This document shows positions 1 to 9,536 of a DNA stretch of 63,839 bases, piece by piece. Both the position numbers and the translations under genes were made by a program. Position 1 is the first letter of the stretch. Each line of letters starts with the position of its first letter. The stretch comes from SHLQ01 sp964441145 (GTDB lineage Bacteria; Actinomycetota; Acidimicrobiia; Acidimicrobiales; SHLQ01), in NCBI GenBank assembly GCA_964441145.1, contig CAYTUB010000003.1, positions 1 to 63,839 on the forward strand, read 5' to 3'. The notes beneath the pieces are model-generated. The model saw nothing but the letters and a program-made list of their open reading frames with translations, searched no databases and was not told the DNA's origin.

Positions 1-36
1 AACCTATGCGGTATCAAACGGGGGACAAATCTTTTG

Positions 37-1050
37 TTAGCCCTCGGAGATGGTGATGTTGGCGGTTGGGAGGCGGCTGTCGCTGACGTTTTCGACGGAG
101 AGGGCGTTGTGGTCCTCGGCATCGAGGGGAACGATGCCCGACAACGGCACGATTCCCGATGAGTCGGGGCTTGGGTCGGGGAAGGGCTCGACGCTGATGA
201 AGGTTTCGGTGCCGCGTAGGTCGACCGGGAAGGTCAAACCAGCTGGGGCGTTGATGAGGAAGTCCTCACCGACAAGTGGGGGAGCGCCTTCTGGGCCGCT
301 GTAGGGAGCGGCGTCATCAGAGTTGAAGGTGTCGGTGAACTTGCCGCCTGCTACCTCGACGCCGTCGATGACCTGCCACATCTCGTACTGCCATCCCGCG
401 CCGAGTTCGGGAAGGATCAGCGACCGCTGGCGAGGAAGAATCGTCCACCACACACCACTGCGCTCGTTCTCGGCTGGTCCGTCGCCATCGGTTGGGGTCG
501 CGAGGATGTACTGGCCGCTGGCTCCGGAGAAGTCGGCGATATCGGCTGTGGTCAGCTCTGCAGCACGGTCTCCCGCGTCACCATCCATGGCACCTGCCAA
601 CACGATGGTGTCTGACGGAGCCGGGTCGTCGTCTGTCTCGATGCTGACCTTCAACTCGACCGCTCCGGGAATACCGTCGGGCAAGTCCAAGGTGACGGGC
701 CCGCCGTCGGTGTCGAACGTGCCGCCGCTAACCGGGTTGCCATCCGCTCCGACGAACCACAGTTCATAGACGCCAGCGTTGCCGAGGGGTACCAGCCCGT
801 CGAAGTTGATCGTCATCGTGGGTACGGGGGGCGCGGTCGTGGTGGTTTCGGCGACCGTCATGGTTGTTTCTGGTGCCGCGGCCGTTGTCGACGATGTGGT
901 CGTCGCATCCTCGGTGTCTTCGACGACCGTCTCTTCGACCGCCGCAGTGTCGGTCTCAGCCGCATTGGATGCAGCGGTGTCTGTGGCCTCGCCACCGCAA
1001 GCTGCGGCGACGAGTGCAAGTCCGGCAATTCCCCAAAGTTTGTGCCTCAT
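37..1050 (-). CDS. Secreted lipoprotein of unknown function
   Basis: A 337-residue protein starting at ATG 1050. The N-terminus is a lipoprotein signal (MRHKLWGIAGLALVAAACGG), with the lipidated Cys at residue 18 after Ala-Ala-Ala. Residues 22-75 are a Thr/Ala/Glu-rich spacer, typical of actinobacterial surface lipoproteins. The rest looks like two beta-rich halves, each with a similar 'YE-W-V-G--V-GG-F-T' theme (around residues 95-115 and 222-242), so it may hold two copies of one small domain. I do not recognise the family. It is transcribed away from the winged-helix gene at 1184, with which it shares the upstream region 1051-1183. Confidence 0.8.
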   Translation of the reverse strand: MRHKLWGIAGLALVAAACGGEATDTAASNAAETDTAAVEETVVEDTEDATTTSSTTAAAPETTMTVAETTTTAPPVPTMTINFDGLVPLGNAGVYELWFVGADGNPVSGGTFDTDGGPVTLDLPDGIPGAVELKVSIETDDDPAPSDTIVLAGAMDGDAGDRAAELTTADIADFSGASGQYILATPTDGDGPAENERSGVWWTILPRQRSLILPELGAGWQYEMWQVIDGVEVAGGKFTDTFNSDDAAPYSGPEGAPPLVGEDFLINAPAGLTFPVDLRGTETFISVEPFPDPSPDSSGIVPLSGIVPLDAEDHNALSVENVSDSRLPTANITISEG

Positions 1051-1183
1051 AGTTCAATACTAGAACCTGCGATATGGCCGATGCTGATCGCGTAGCGCTC
1101 AGGTCCAAACCCTTACACCAGTATTGATTAGGTATTACTTAAAAGGTCCTTGTGAAGCGGCGAGTTTTCCCTATGGTGAAGAC

Positions 1184-1465
1184 ATGGAGATCTCGACCAC
1201 TTGGCAGTTCCTGACGAATCACACCCATGTCCTGTTGGCGATCCGCCGCAACCCTGAAATTCGTCAGCGCGAGATTGCGAGCCTCGTCGGTATCACCGAA
1301 GGTGCGGTGCAGCGAATCATCACCGAGTTGGAGACCGCTGGTTGTCTCACCCATGAGCGGGTCGGACGACGAAACCACTACTCGATCATCGAGAAAGCCG
1401 ACCTGCGACATCCCCTTGAAGACCGCCACACGCTGGGCGAGCTTCTCGCACTTCTCGAGGACTAG
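1184..1465 (+). CDS. Small winged helix-turn-helix transcriptional regulator
   Basis: A 93-residue DNA-binding protein. The frame is open from a TTG at 1124, but ATG 1184 (MEISTTWQF) is the natural start because the winged-helix fold begins there. An HTH with 'REIASLVGITEGAVQRII' is followed by a wing 'HERVGRRNHY'. This is the MarR/ArsR-like pattern of a one-domain regulator. No sensor domain or metal-binding Cys is visible. It lies 82 bp before an alcohol dehydrogenase and dehydratase pair on the same strand and divergent from a lipoprotein gene; either could be its target. Confidence 0.75.
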   Translation: MEISTTWQFLTNHTHVLLAIRRNPEIRQREIASLVGITEGAVQRIITELETAGCLTHERVGRRNHYSIIEKADLRHPLEDRHTLGELLALLED

Positions 1466-1547
1466 CACCTCACGCTCTCGGGTCGTTGCCCGCCTCGGCA
1501 AAGTTGGTGGATGCGTCGCAGCCCGAAAGATGGTTAGATAACGGGCC

Positions 1548-2627
1548 ATGAGAGCAGCCGTGTGTCGAGAGTTCGGATCCCCCTTGCAGGTGGAGGACTT
1601 GACGCTTGGCGAGGTCGGCGCTGAGGACGTGCGAGTAGATGTTCAGACGTGCGCGGTGTGTATGTCCGACGTGCACTATGTCGCCGGAGACTGGGGTGGC
1701 TACCTGCCAACCGTGTACGGCCATGAAGCAGCCGGTGTCGTGAGCGCCATCGGCGAAGCCGTCGACGACGTTGCAGTAGGCGATCACGTTGTTGTGACGC
1801 TCATCCGACACTGCGGAGACTGTCCCCAATGCGACCGGGGAAACCACGTTTTTTGCGAGGCGTCGTTCGCCTCCGACGAGGCCAAAAGACTGGCCGATGG
1901 AGACGGCGTTGGTGTAGACGCTGGAATGCTGTGTGGCGCGTTCGCCGAGGAAGTAGTCGTCGACCACAGCCAGGTCGTTCCCATTCCCGAAGACCTCGAT
2001 TGGAACGTCGCTGCCTTGCTCGCCTGCGGCGTGATCACCGGCGTTGGCGCGGTCACGAACACGTCGACGGTCACCGATCAGAGCACAGTGATTGTGGTTG
2101 GCGCTGGCGGTGTGGGGCTCAACGCGATTCAAGGCGCGGCCATCGTCGGTGCCCCCGTGATCATCGCCGTGGATCTCGCTGAAGAGAAGCTCGACATCGC
2201 AAAGGGGTTCGGTGCAACCCATGTGGCTACGCCAGACACCGCCCGTGAGGTCATCGCCGAAGCGACGGGTGGGGGTAAGGGCGTGAGCCACTGCTTGGTG
2301 ACAGTGGGGTCGGCAGCGGCGATCAAGTCGGCGTTGCGTTACCTCGAACCCGCTGGCGAACTCGTCATCGTCGGTATGCCTGCGCTCAACAACGAGATCG
2401 AGATCGATCCGGTGATCATCGCCGCCACCGGTCATCGAATCGTGGGATCGAAGATGGGCACCAGCCAAATACGGCGAGACATCCCGCAACTGATCGAGTG
2501 GTATCAGCAAGGAAAGCTGAAGCTCGATGAGCTGGTGACCGGAACGTTTCCACTCGACGACATCAACGATGCGATCGACGCCTCACACGACGGCGCTTCC
2601 ATCCGCAGCGTCGTCACGATGGGTTAG
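1548..2627 (+). CDS. Zinc-dependent alcohol dehydrogenase (MDR family)
   Basis: A 359-residue medium-chain dehydrogenase. The catalytic-zinc region is visible (TCAVCMSDVHY, then YGHEAAG). The structural-zinc lobe follows with CGDCPQC and a fourth Cys in 'HVFCEASF'. The Rossmann fold carries VVGAGGVGLNAIQ. The family oxidises alcohols or reduces aldehydes with NAD(P). The stop is followed 2 bp later by the start of an enolase-superfamily dehydratase, so the two are almost certainly co-transcribed and may act in one sugar-acid or polyol catabolic route. The substrate cannot be read from sequence. Confidence 0.9.
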   Translation: MRAAVCREFGSPLQVEDLTLGEVGAEDVRVDVQTCAVCMSDVHYVAGDWGGYLPTVYGHEAAGVVSAIGEAVDDVAVGDHVVVTLIRHCGDCPQCDRGNHVFCEASFASDEAKRLADGDGVGVDAGMLCGAFAEEVVVDHSQVVPIPEDLDWNVAALLACGVITGVGAVTNTSTVTDQSTVIVVGAGGVGLNAIQGAAIVGAPVIIAVDLAEEKLDIAKGFGATHVATPDTAREVIAEATGGGKGVSHCLVTVGSAAAIKSALRYLEPAGELVIVGMPALNNEIEIDPVIIAATGHRIVGSKMGTSQIRRDIPQLIEWYQQGKLKLDELVTGTFPLDDINDAIDASHDGASIRSVVTMG

Positions 2628-2629
2628 CC

Positions 2630-3826
2630 ATGCGATTCACCGAAGTCGAGACGTTCGTTGTTGCCAACCCGCCCCCGAGCTACGGCGGACGATACTTCGT
2701 GTTCGTGAAGCTCTCGACCGACACCGGAGCCGTCGGCTGGGGCGAGGTCTACTCGCCGCCCTTTAACGCTGCGACCGTGGCAGCAGTGGTCGAAGACATA
2801 TTCGAGCGAACCGTTGCCGGCACCGACCCGTTCCGTATCGAGGAGCGCAGCCGGGCGATCTATTCGTTGGCCTTTACCGGCCGACCAGATGTCACGATCG
2901 GCGGCGTCCTGTCCGCGTTCGACATGGCCTCCTGGGACATCGTCGGCAAGGAAACGGGGCGAAATGTTACCGAGCTTCTCGGCGGGGTGGTGCGGGATCG
3001 TGTGCGTTCCTACACCTATCTGTACCCGGGCGACTCCGATCATGGCGATGCCGTATACGACCAGCCGGATCTGGCTGCCGAGCGCGCCCTCGAATATGTC
3101 GAAGCCGGTCACAACGCCATCAAGTTCGACCCGGCTGGTCCATATCGAGAGGTCGGGCCGCGCCAGCCCACCCAAAACGAGTTGGACCGTTCCGAGGCGT
3201 TCGTCAACGAGATTCGTGCAGCGGTCGGACCGCGAGCCGACCTGCTCTTTGGCACCCACGGCCAGTTCACGCCATCGGGAGCCATCCGGTTAGGTCAGCG
3301 CCTCGAAGCCGCCGCGCCGTTGTGGTTTGAAGAGCCGTGCCCGCCCGACATCCCCGAGGCCATGGCCCGGGTCGCTCAGCAGTGTCGAGTGCCGATCGCT
3401 GCCGGTGAGCGACTGACCAGCGTGCACGAGTTCAAGCGGTTGCTCGACGCGGGCGTCGGGATTCTGCAACCGAACTTGGGACGCGCCGGCGGCATTACCG
3501 CTGGCAAGAAGATCGCCGCTATTGCCGAGGCCTACGGCGCTCAGGTCGCGCCGCACTTGTACAACGGTCCTTTGGGTGGGGCAGCCAATCTCGCTGTTGC
3601 TGCGACGATCCCGAACTTCCTCGTGCTCGAAGGCATCCAGGAGTGGGGAGGCTTCCATGCCGAGATTCTCACCAACCCCGTGCAATGGCACGATGGCTTC
3701 GTCGCACCGTTCACGACGCCTGGGCTCGGTACCGAGGTCGACGAAGCCGTCGCACGCGCGAACCCTTGGACCGAAGGCCCCACCCACCTTGCAATGACGC
3801 CGGGTACCGACGAGTGGCCGGGGTGA
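2630..3826 (+). CDS. Mandelate racemase/muconate lactonizing enzyme family (sugar-acid dehydratase-like)
   Basis: A 398-residue enolase-superfamily enzyme with the N-terminal capping domain (residues 1-125) and the TIM-barrel. Barrel motifs include 'AIKFDPAGPY', 'LLFGTHGQFTPSGAIRL', 'LWFEEPCPP', 'IAAGERLTS', 'ILQPNLGRAGGIT' and 'VAPHLYNGPLGG'. These give the expected Mg-ligand positions (Glu of EEP, Glu of GER) and a His in 'APHLYNGP'. The overall look is that of galactonate dehydratase or anhydrogalactonate-cycloisomerase type members, but I cannot assign the substrate. ATG 2630 lies 2 bp after the dehydrogenase stop, implying an operon. Confidence 0.85.
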   Translation: MRFTEVETFVVANPPPSYGGRYFVFVKLSTDTGAVGWGEVYSPPFNAATVAAVVEDIFERTVAGTDPFRIEERSRAIYSLAFTGRPDVTIGGVLSAFDMASWDIVGKETGRNVTELLGGVVRDRVRSYTYLYPGDSDHGDAVYDQPDLAAERALEYVEAGHNAIKFDPAGPYREVGPRQPTQNELDRSEAFVNEIRAAVGPRADLLFGTHGQFTPSGAIRLGQRLEAAAPLWFEEPCPPDIPEAMARVAQQCRVPIAAGERLTSVHEFKRLLDAGVGILQPNLGRAGGITAGKKIAAIAEAYGAQVAPHLYNGPLGGAANLAVAATIPNFLVLEGIQEWGGFHAEILTNPVQWHDGFVAPFTTPGLGTEVDEAVARANPWTEGPTHLAMTPGTDEWPG

Positions 3827-3897
3827 GAGCCCCCGGAACCTCAGCGGTAGAGTGGGCAACGCTCACCCACCGGTGAGCACGACAGACGGTGGTTGCA

Positions 3898-5001
3898 ATG
3901 AGCACGATGCCTAGCCAGGGCAGTATGTGGCGTCGATGCCTCATGGTGATCGGCTTTCTTCTCGGACTCGTGCTCCTCGCATCCTGTGGGCAAGCCGCGG
4001 AAGACGAACTCGCCGGGGCCGACGGGGTTGAGCAGGACATCATTCCCGATGACGAGGTCGACTCACCGGACGCTGCTAACCAAGACGCTGGGTCAGAGAC
4101 GGCGACGGGCGAAGAGGCGCCGACCACGACCGAAGCCGCCGCCGTTGAAACCACCGCCGTTGAAACCACGGCTCCCGAATCCAGCACTACGGTTGCGCCG
4201 CCAGCTCCAGTCGCTCCACCCGTAGTGACGTTGCTCGACCCGGGGGTCGAGCCCCGCCAAGAGTTGCGGCTCGTAGTGACCAACGGTGACGAAGCCATCA
4301 ACACCATCAGCACCCAGATCGTCGAGCAGTTCGCCGATGGCGAGTCGTTGATCCCTCCTCAACCGATTCAAACAATCATCGACGTCTCCGTCTCCCGAGA
4401 AAATATCGATGGCGGCTTCGTTGCGGTCTCGGAGATCGTCGACGCACAGATCGGGGCCGATACCGACCCTGCGCTCGCAGCGTTTATCGAAACGAATATC
4501 ACCGACCTGATCGGCGTGACGACAACGGCCACCGTCGACGGTCGAGGCTTTCTCAGCCTTGGCCCCGCGAGTCCGGCGAACAACGAACTCGTCAACGATG
4601 TGCTCAACGACGTCATCAATCAGTCGAATCCGTTCCCCGTAGAGCCCGTGGGCGTTGGTGGGTCGTGGATGACCGTGTCAACCATCCGAGAGTCCGGTCT
4701 CACAGTGATGGTCGAGACAACGTCAACGGTGGTCGAGTTCACCAATAACGGCGTCATCATCGACATCTCCTATGTCCAGATGGTGGAAGGACTCGGTGAA
4801 CAGGTGGATCTGGAAGGAGCCCCGGCAATCGTCGAGGTGTGGGATGTCACCGGCAGCGGCAGGATCGAATTTTCCTTCTCCCAGTTCTCGCCCGTGATGG
4901 CCGAAGTCTCCGAGGTCGGTACTCAGAGCTTCACCTTTCCCGGAGATCGAAATCTCGAGCAGCGCCACTCAGCGTTGACCGTGGTCGAAACGCTTGGTTA
5001 G
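3898..5001 (+). CDS. Lipoprotein with Glu/Thr-rich linker, unknown function
   Basis: About 367 residues from ATG 3898; an in-frame GTG at 3889 adds three residues. The lipoprotein signal ends in LLASCG. Residues 30-105 are acidic and Thr/Ala/Pro-rich (repeated 'AVETTAVETTAPE'), a wall-spanning spacer. The folded part (residues 110-367) is beta-rich with alternating hydrophobic residues and no cysteines or obvious catalytic motif. It is an extracytoplasmic protein of unknown role and stands alone between two unrelated genes. Confidence 0.8.
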   Translation: MSTMPSQGSMWRRCLMVIGFLLGLVLLASCGQAAEDELAGADGVEQDIIPDDEVDSPDAANQDAGSETATGEEAPTTTEAAAVETTAVETTAPESSTTVAPPAPVAPPVVTLLDPGVEPRQELRLVVTNGDEAINTISTQIVEQFADGESLIPPQPIQTIIDVSVSRENIDGGFVAVSEIVDAQIGADTDPALAAFIETNITDLIGVTTTATVDGRGFLSLGPASPANNELVNDVLNDVINQSNPFPVEPVGVGGSWMTVSTIRESGLTVMVETTSTVVEFTNNGVIIDISYVQMVEGLGEQVDLEGAPAIVEVWDVTGSGRIEFSFSQFSPVMAEVSEVGTQSFTFPGDRNLEQRHSALTVVETLG

Positions 5002-5028
5002 CCCCGCAGCGCTGGAAGAAAAACAGCG

Positions 5029-6036
5029 CTAGCTAGCCGAGCCTCGCTGGGCGAGGGCCGCGTCGATCATCTCGGCGCCTGGGCCGCCATTGGTTTGGGC
5101 TTCGGGTTGGTAGGTCTCGCCGAGCATTGCGCCAACGCATGCGGCCGTTGACAGTCCGAGGGCGTCGAGGTCGTACCCGCCTTCGAGGAATGCAATTCGC
5201 CGCCCAGCGGGTGCGTGGGCCATAAGTCTTGCGGTCAGTGCACCGTAGTCACCGGAGCTCAACCCGAGGTTGGTGAGCGGGTCGGCCCGATGTGCATCGA
5301 AGCCCGCAGAGATCAGGATCCAGTCTGGAGCGAAGTCCTCGAGAGCAGGCTCGACAACGTCGTCGAAGGCGCGAAGGTAGACATCGCCGGTCGCCCGAGA
5401 CGGCATCGGCAGGTTGATCGTAAATCCAGCGCCCGCACCGACGCCGCGTTCGGTGAGCGCTCCGGTGCCGGGGTATTGCGGGTACTCGTGGGTGGAGACG
5501 AACAGCACGTCGTCTCGTTCGAAGAACGCATCCTGGGTGCCGTTGCCGTGGTGCGCGTCGAAGTCCACAATCGCCACCCGTTCGCCCGCTTCGGTGATCG
5601 CCTGAGCGGTAACGGCGATGTTGTTGAACAGACAGAACCCCATCGCTTGGGTGGGGGTGGCGTGATGGCCCGGAGGCCGCACGAGGCAGAACGCACTGTC
5701 GGCGTCACCGGCCCGCAAGGCGGTGGTGGCATCGAGACCCGCACCGGCCGCAAGACGGGCTGCCTCGAGCGAACCGGCGCTCATATGCGTGTCTGCATCG
5801 ATCCGTACGTGTTGCTCGCCTTCGCGGGCCAACAAGCCCTCGACATGGGCACGGTCGTGAAGTGCAACCAACGCCTCGGGTGATGCCATGGTTGGTTCTC
5901 GCCATTCGATCGCATCGCCAAACCCCGCAGCGTTGACTCCCTCGACGGCTGCGAGATAGCGCTCCGGTCGCTCGGGGTGGCCCTGCGGTGGACGGTGGTC
6001 GGCGAGGCGAACATCCGCGAAGAGAAGAATCGACAT
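5029..6036 (-). CDS. Histone deacetylase-like amidohydrolase
   Basis: A 335-residue arginase/deacetylase-fold enzyme of the HDAC/AcuC/acetylpolyamine amidohydrolase superfamily. Motifs in order: 'HPERPERY', 'RPPGHHATPTQAMGFCLFNNIA' (split here: RPPGHHA contains the catalytic His pair, then GFCLFNN), 'VDFDAHHGNGTQD' (zinc ligands Asp and His), 'STHEYPQYPGTG', 'SAGFDAHRADPL' (third zinc ligand Asp) and 'LEGGYDL'. The catalytic set is complete. Bacterial members hydrolyse acetylated amines or lysines. It overlaps the upstream end of the F420-oxidoreductase reading frame; the two genes are divergent from about 6036/6071. Confidence 0.9.
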   Translation of the reverse strand: MSILLFADVRLADHRPPQGHPERPERYLAAVEGVNAAGFGDAIEWREPTMASPEALVALHDRAHVEGLLAREGEQHVRIDADTHMSAGSLEAARLAAGAGLDATTALRAGDADSAFCLVRPPGHHATPTQAMGFCLFNNIAVTAQAITEAGERVAIVDFDAHHGNGTQDAFFERDDVLFVSTHEYPQYPGTGALTERGVGAGAGFTINLPMPSRATGDVYLRAFDDVVEPALEDFAPDWILISAGFDAHRADPLTNLGLSSGDYGALTARLMAHAPAGRRIAFLEGGYDLDALGLSTAACVGAMLGETYQPEAQTNGGPGAEMIDAALAQRGSAS

Positions 6037-6070
6037 GGCCCGAGTATGTCAGGCGTGCGAAGATGCCGAC

Positions 6071-6943
6071 ATGAGCAACAGCATCAAGGTCGGCGTGGCA
6101 CATTTCCCGACCACGTACTCCATCGCCCCGAACGACCTTGGTCCTGCGCTTGAAGAGCGTGGATTCGAGAGCATCTGGGTGGCCGAGCACAGTCACATTC
6201 CGACGAGTCGAAAGACGCCAGCTCCCAGTGGCGGAGACCTTGCCCAGCGTTACCACGACACACTCGACCCGTTCGTCTTCCTCTCTGCATTGGCGGGTTC
6301 AACGACAAACGTGTTGCTCGGCACCGGAATCTGTTTGGTCGCTCAGCGCGACCCAATTCACACAGCAAAGTCGACGGCGAGCCTCGATTACCTCAGCGGT
6401 GGGCGCTTCCACTTCGGCGTTGGCGCCGGATGGAATGAGGACGAGATGAACGACCACGGGACGCAACTACATGGTCGGTTCAAGCTGATGCGCGAACGGG
6501 TGGCAGCGATCAAGGCAATGTGGACGCAGGAGACTCCCTCCTACAGCGGCGACCTGGTGAACCTCCCTCCGATGACCATCAACCCAAAGCCCACGCAGCA
6601 GCCCCATCCACCGATCCATGTGGGTGGGAGTTATCCCGGGGGAGCGCGCCGGGCCGTCGAGTGGGGCAACGGCTGGATTCCGATCCCGGGCCGTGGCGAG
6701 GGAACGATCGCTGAGCAGATCGCAGGAATGCGGGCCATGGCCGAGGACGCAGGTCGTGACCCCGCCGAGATCGAGGTCTCGATCTACTTTGCCCCCACTG
6801 ATCCGGCCAAGATCACCGAGTTCGCCGAAGCGGGCGTTGACCGCCTTGCCTTCGACCTGCCTTCTGTCGCTGCGCCTGAAGCCATTGCCGCACTCGATGC
6901 GGCAATGGCCGCCGTCGAGGCTGCCGGGCTGACGCCGGCCTGA
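6071..6943 (+). CDS. LLM-class F420-dependent oxidoreductase
   Basis: A 290-residue luciferase-like monooxygenase-fold protein; the frame is open upstream, but ATG 6071 (MSNSIKVGVAHF) fits the family start. Typical motifs are 'GFESIWVAEHSHIP', 'GTGICLVAQRDPI', 'LSGGRFHFGVGAGWNEDE' and 'PIHVGGSYPGGARRAVEWG'. This is the TIGR03619-like group found widely in F420-producing actinobacteria. It would bind F420 (or FMN) and reduce or oxidise an unknown small molecule. An SDR gene follows 51 bp downstream on the same strand. Confidence 0.88.
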   Translation: MSNSIKVGVAHFPTTYSIAPNDLGPALEERGFESIWVAEHSHIPTSRKTPAPSGGDLAQRYHDTLDPFVFLSALAGSTTNVLLGTGICLVAQRDPIHTAKSTASLDYLSGGRFHFGVGAGWNEDEMNDHGTQLHGRFKLMRERVAAIKAMWTQETPSYSGDLVNLPPMTINPKPTQQPHPPIHVGGSYPGGARRAVEWGNGWIPIPGRGEGTIAEQIAGMRAMAEDAGRDPAEIEVSIYFAPTDPAKITEFAEAGVDRLAFDLPSVAAPEAIAALDAAMAAVEAAGLTPA

Positions 6944-6994
6944 TCCCTGCGCCTTCCGCGCCCCTGCACACTCAAGACACACAAGGACCACGCC

Positions 6995-7786
6995 ATGACC
7001 GACCGACTCGCCAGCCTGTTCAGCCTCGAAGGAAAGACCGCGGTCGTAACCGGAGGGTCCCGCGGTATCGGCGAGATGATCGCCGAGGGATTTGTCGACG
7101 CTGGCGCCCGGGTGATCATGACGGCCCGCAAGGCTGAGGCATTGCACGCCACCGCCAACCGCATGGTCGACAAGGGCGGCGATGTCACCGCGATCCCAGG
7201 AGACCTCTCAACCCCCGAAGGCATCGAAGCGTTCACCTCGGCGGTCAAAGAACAAGTGGATTCGCTGCACATCCTGGTCAACAACGCAGGTGCCTCATGG
7301 GGAGCTGCGCTCGGGGAGTATCCCGTGGATGGCTGGGACAAGGTCATGAACGTAAATGTGCGTGGTGTGTACTACGTGACCGAGGGTTTGGTCGATCTCC
7401 TACGGGCGGCGGGGACCGACATGGATCCGGCACGCGTGATCAACATCGGGTCGGTCGACGGCCTCCGAGCCTGCGAAGCCGAGCACTACGCCTACTCAAC
7501 GTCTAAAGCGGCGGTCCATCATCTGACACGACAACTTGCCCGGCGATTGAGTGGCGAGCACGTTCTCGTCAATGCAATTGCACCGGGACCATTCGAGTCC
7601 AAGATGACCGCGTTCATGTTGGAAGACCCCGGAACCCGCGAGTTTGTAGCCGCACAGGTGCCAACCGGTCGCATCGGAGAGCCCGACGACATGGCCGGCA
7701 CAGCGATCTTCCTAGCGTCGCGCGCTGGGGCCTACATCACCGGCGCCACGATCCCCGTCGGCGGAGGAATGGCAACAGTCGACTAG
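6995..7786 (+). CDS. Short-chain dehydrogenase/reductase
   Basis: A 263-residue classical SDR. The cofactor motif is 'TGGSRGIG', followed by 'NNAG' in the fourth strand region ('ILVNNAGASWG') and the catalytic Ser and Tyr-x3-Lys ('IGSVDG' and 'YAYSTSKAAVHH'). The C-terminal 'PVGGGMATVD' is the usual SDR ending. It lies just downstream of the F420 oxidoreductase and may share its transcript. The substrate is unknown. It converges on the ABC-F gene, with 14 bp between the stops. Confidence 0.9.
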   Translation: MTDRLASLFSLEGKTAVVTGGSRGIGEMIAEGFVDAGARVIMTARKAEALHATANRMVDKGGDVTAIPGDLSTPEGIEAFTSAVKEQVDSLHILVNNAGASWGAALGEYPVDGWDKVMNVNVRGVYYVTEGLVDLLRAAGTDMDPARVINIGSVDGLRACEAEHYAYSTSKAAVHHLTRQLARRLSGEHVLVNAIAPGPFESKMTAFMLEDPGTREFVAAQVPTGRIGEPDDMAGTAIFLASRAGAYITGATIPVGGGMATVD

Positions 7787-7800
7787 CCAGAGGAACTCGT

Positions 7801-9438
7801 TTACAGGGTGAGTGGCTTGGCGAGCTTGACGGTAGCGACGCTCGGCGGGTCTGCGAGGCCCTCCATCGCCACGTCGAAATCCGGAAGCGAATACACCGAC
7901 CCGTCGTCGTTGATCATGATGAATCGATCGAGGCCTTCGAGGAAGGTTCGGTCGTGGCTGACCGCAACGACGGTGCCCTCGAAACCATCGAGCGCCTTTT
8001 CGAGTGCTTCTGACGACTCGATGTCGAGGTTGTCGGTCGGCTCGTCGAGCAACAACACGTTGTGCCCTTCAAGCTCGAGACACAGGATTTCGAGGCGTGC
8101 CTTTTGACCACCCGACAGGGTTTCGAACTCTTGGCGAGCATGGTTTGCGAGGCCGTATCGAGCGAGTGCTCGCATTGCCTTTTCCTCGTCGTAGAGACGC
8201 TCGCGCACGATGGCGACAGCCTCCTGGCCAAGGAAGTCTGGACGATCGTTGACCTGGGTGAAGGTGCCGACCGATGTCCGTGGACCGAGCCCAATGGATC
8301 CCTCGTCCGCCTCGATCTCACCGGCTAGGGCGCGGAGCAGATGGGTCTTGCCCGTACCGTTCGGGCCGATCAATCCGAGTCGCTCGCCGAAGTGCACCTC
8401 GTCGGAAAACGGGAAGAACAGGTCGCCGATGGAAACGTCGACGATGTTGAGGACCCGACGAGCCGAATCCGCGCCGCGCAGGTTGACGTGAATGTTCTCG
8501 TCACGAACCGGGGGTGGGGGAGGGCCAGCCTTGACGAACTTCTCCCACCGGGTTTCCGCAGCGTTGGCCTTGGTGGCGTTCTTGAAGTTCTGGGCAGCCC
8601 GCACCTTCATCATCTTCATATGGGCGTGGAGTCGACGTTCCTCATTTTCCCAACGTTTCAGCGCGTCGCCGAGCTGCGCCTGGCGAGCCTCGCGAGCGGC
8701 GGGGAACGTGGCGTAGGGTCCGCCGTGAATCCAACAGCCTGAGCCCTCCAGGACGATGACCTTTGTTGCGACCCGTTCGAGCAAGGACCGGTCGTGGCTC
8801 ACCATGAGGATCGTGCTCGGACAGGACAGGATCTGATCTTCGAGCCAGACACGAGTGGGAATGTCGAGGTAGTTGTCGGGCTCGTCGAGGAGCAGAACAT
8901 CGACACCAGAGTTCAGCAGGAGGTCCAGCACGAGCCGCTTTCGCTCGCCCCCGGAGAGCTCCCCGACCTTTCGGGTCGCGAAGTCATCGACGGGGGTCTT
9001 CACGCTTCGCTCTGCGGCAGCCGCCCATTCCGCTTCGAGTTCGTAACCGCCGAGGTCTCCCCAGGCGGTGATCGCCTCGGCGTACCCCATGCCGTCGTCG
9101 GTGCCGTCGGCGAGTGCTGCTTCTGCGGCGACGAGTGCGCGCCCTGCGGCGCGAAGCTCGGGTAGCGCAACCTCGATCAACATGTCTCGCAACGAGTCAT
9201 CTGGGCGACCCATGCCGACGTCCTGGGTCATGGTGAGGAAGCTGCCGCCGATCGCAAACTCGCCGCCGTCCGCATCGATCTCGCCCGTCAAGATTCGCAA
9301 GATCGTGCTCTTGCCAACGCCGTTCGCACCGACGATCACCGCGTGGTCGCCCGGCGAAACATTGAAGGAGATGTCGAAGAACAACGAGTCTGCGCCGGGA
9401 GGTGCGTAGTCGAGGTCGGAGATGACGATGCTGCTCAC
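7801..9438 (-). CDS. ABC-F family ATP-binding protein
   Basis: A 545-residue protein with two ABC ATPase domains and no membrane segments. The first has Walker A 'GANGVGKST' (about residue 37) and signature 'LSGGERKR' with 'LLLDEPDNYLD'. The second has Walker A 'GPNGTGKTH' and signature 'LSGGQKAR' with 'LLLDEPTDNLD'. Between them is a charged helical linker (around residues 235-310), the ABC-F interdomain P-site-tRNA interaction motif region. ABC-F proteins act on the ribosome as translation factors or confer antibiotic protection. This one could be either. Confidence 0.9.
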   Translation of the reverse strand: MSSIVISDLDYAPPGADSLFFDISFNVSPGDHAVIVGANGVGKSTILRILTGEIDADGGEFAIGGSFLTMTQDVGMGRPDDSLRDMLIEVALPELRAAGRALVAAEAALADGTDDGMGYAEAITAWGDLGGYELEAEWAAAAERSVKTPVDDFATRKVGELSGGERKRLVLDLLLNSGVDVLLLDEPDNYLDIPTRVWLEDQILSCPSTILMVSHDRSLLERVATKVIVLEGSGCWIHGGPYATFPAAREARQAQLGDALKRWENEERRLHAHMKMMKVRAAQNFKNATKANAAETRWEKFVKAGPPPPPVRDENIHVNLRGADSARRVLNIVDVSIGDLFFPFSDEVHFGERLGLIGPNGTGKTHLLRALAGEIEADEGSIGLGPRTSVGTFTQVNDRPDFLGQEAVAIVRERLYDEEKAMRALARYGLANHARQEFETLSGGQKARLEILCLELEGHNVLLLDEPTDNLDIESSEALEKALDGFEGTVVAVSHDRTFLEGLDRFIMINDDGSVYSLPDFDVAMEGLADPPSVATVKLAKPLTL

Positions 9439-9536
9439 GTCCTAAGCCTGCCGCCGAGGATCAGCAATCCAACGCTTTCGACGAGAGCGTCGCGTCTCGG
9501 CGACCAACGCAGTGTGGGTCGGATCTAAAACCGCAA

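Noticed and set aside
1470..2510. Long minus-strand ORF (346 codons) opposite the alcohol dehydrogenase
   Set aside because: The plus strand encodes a complete known enzyme with all motifs; the antisense frame has no recognisable domain and is a G+C-rich shadow.
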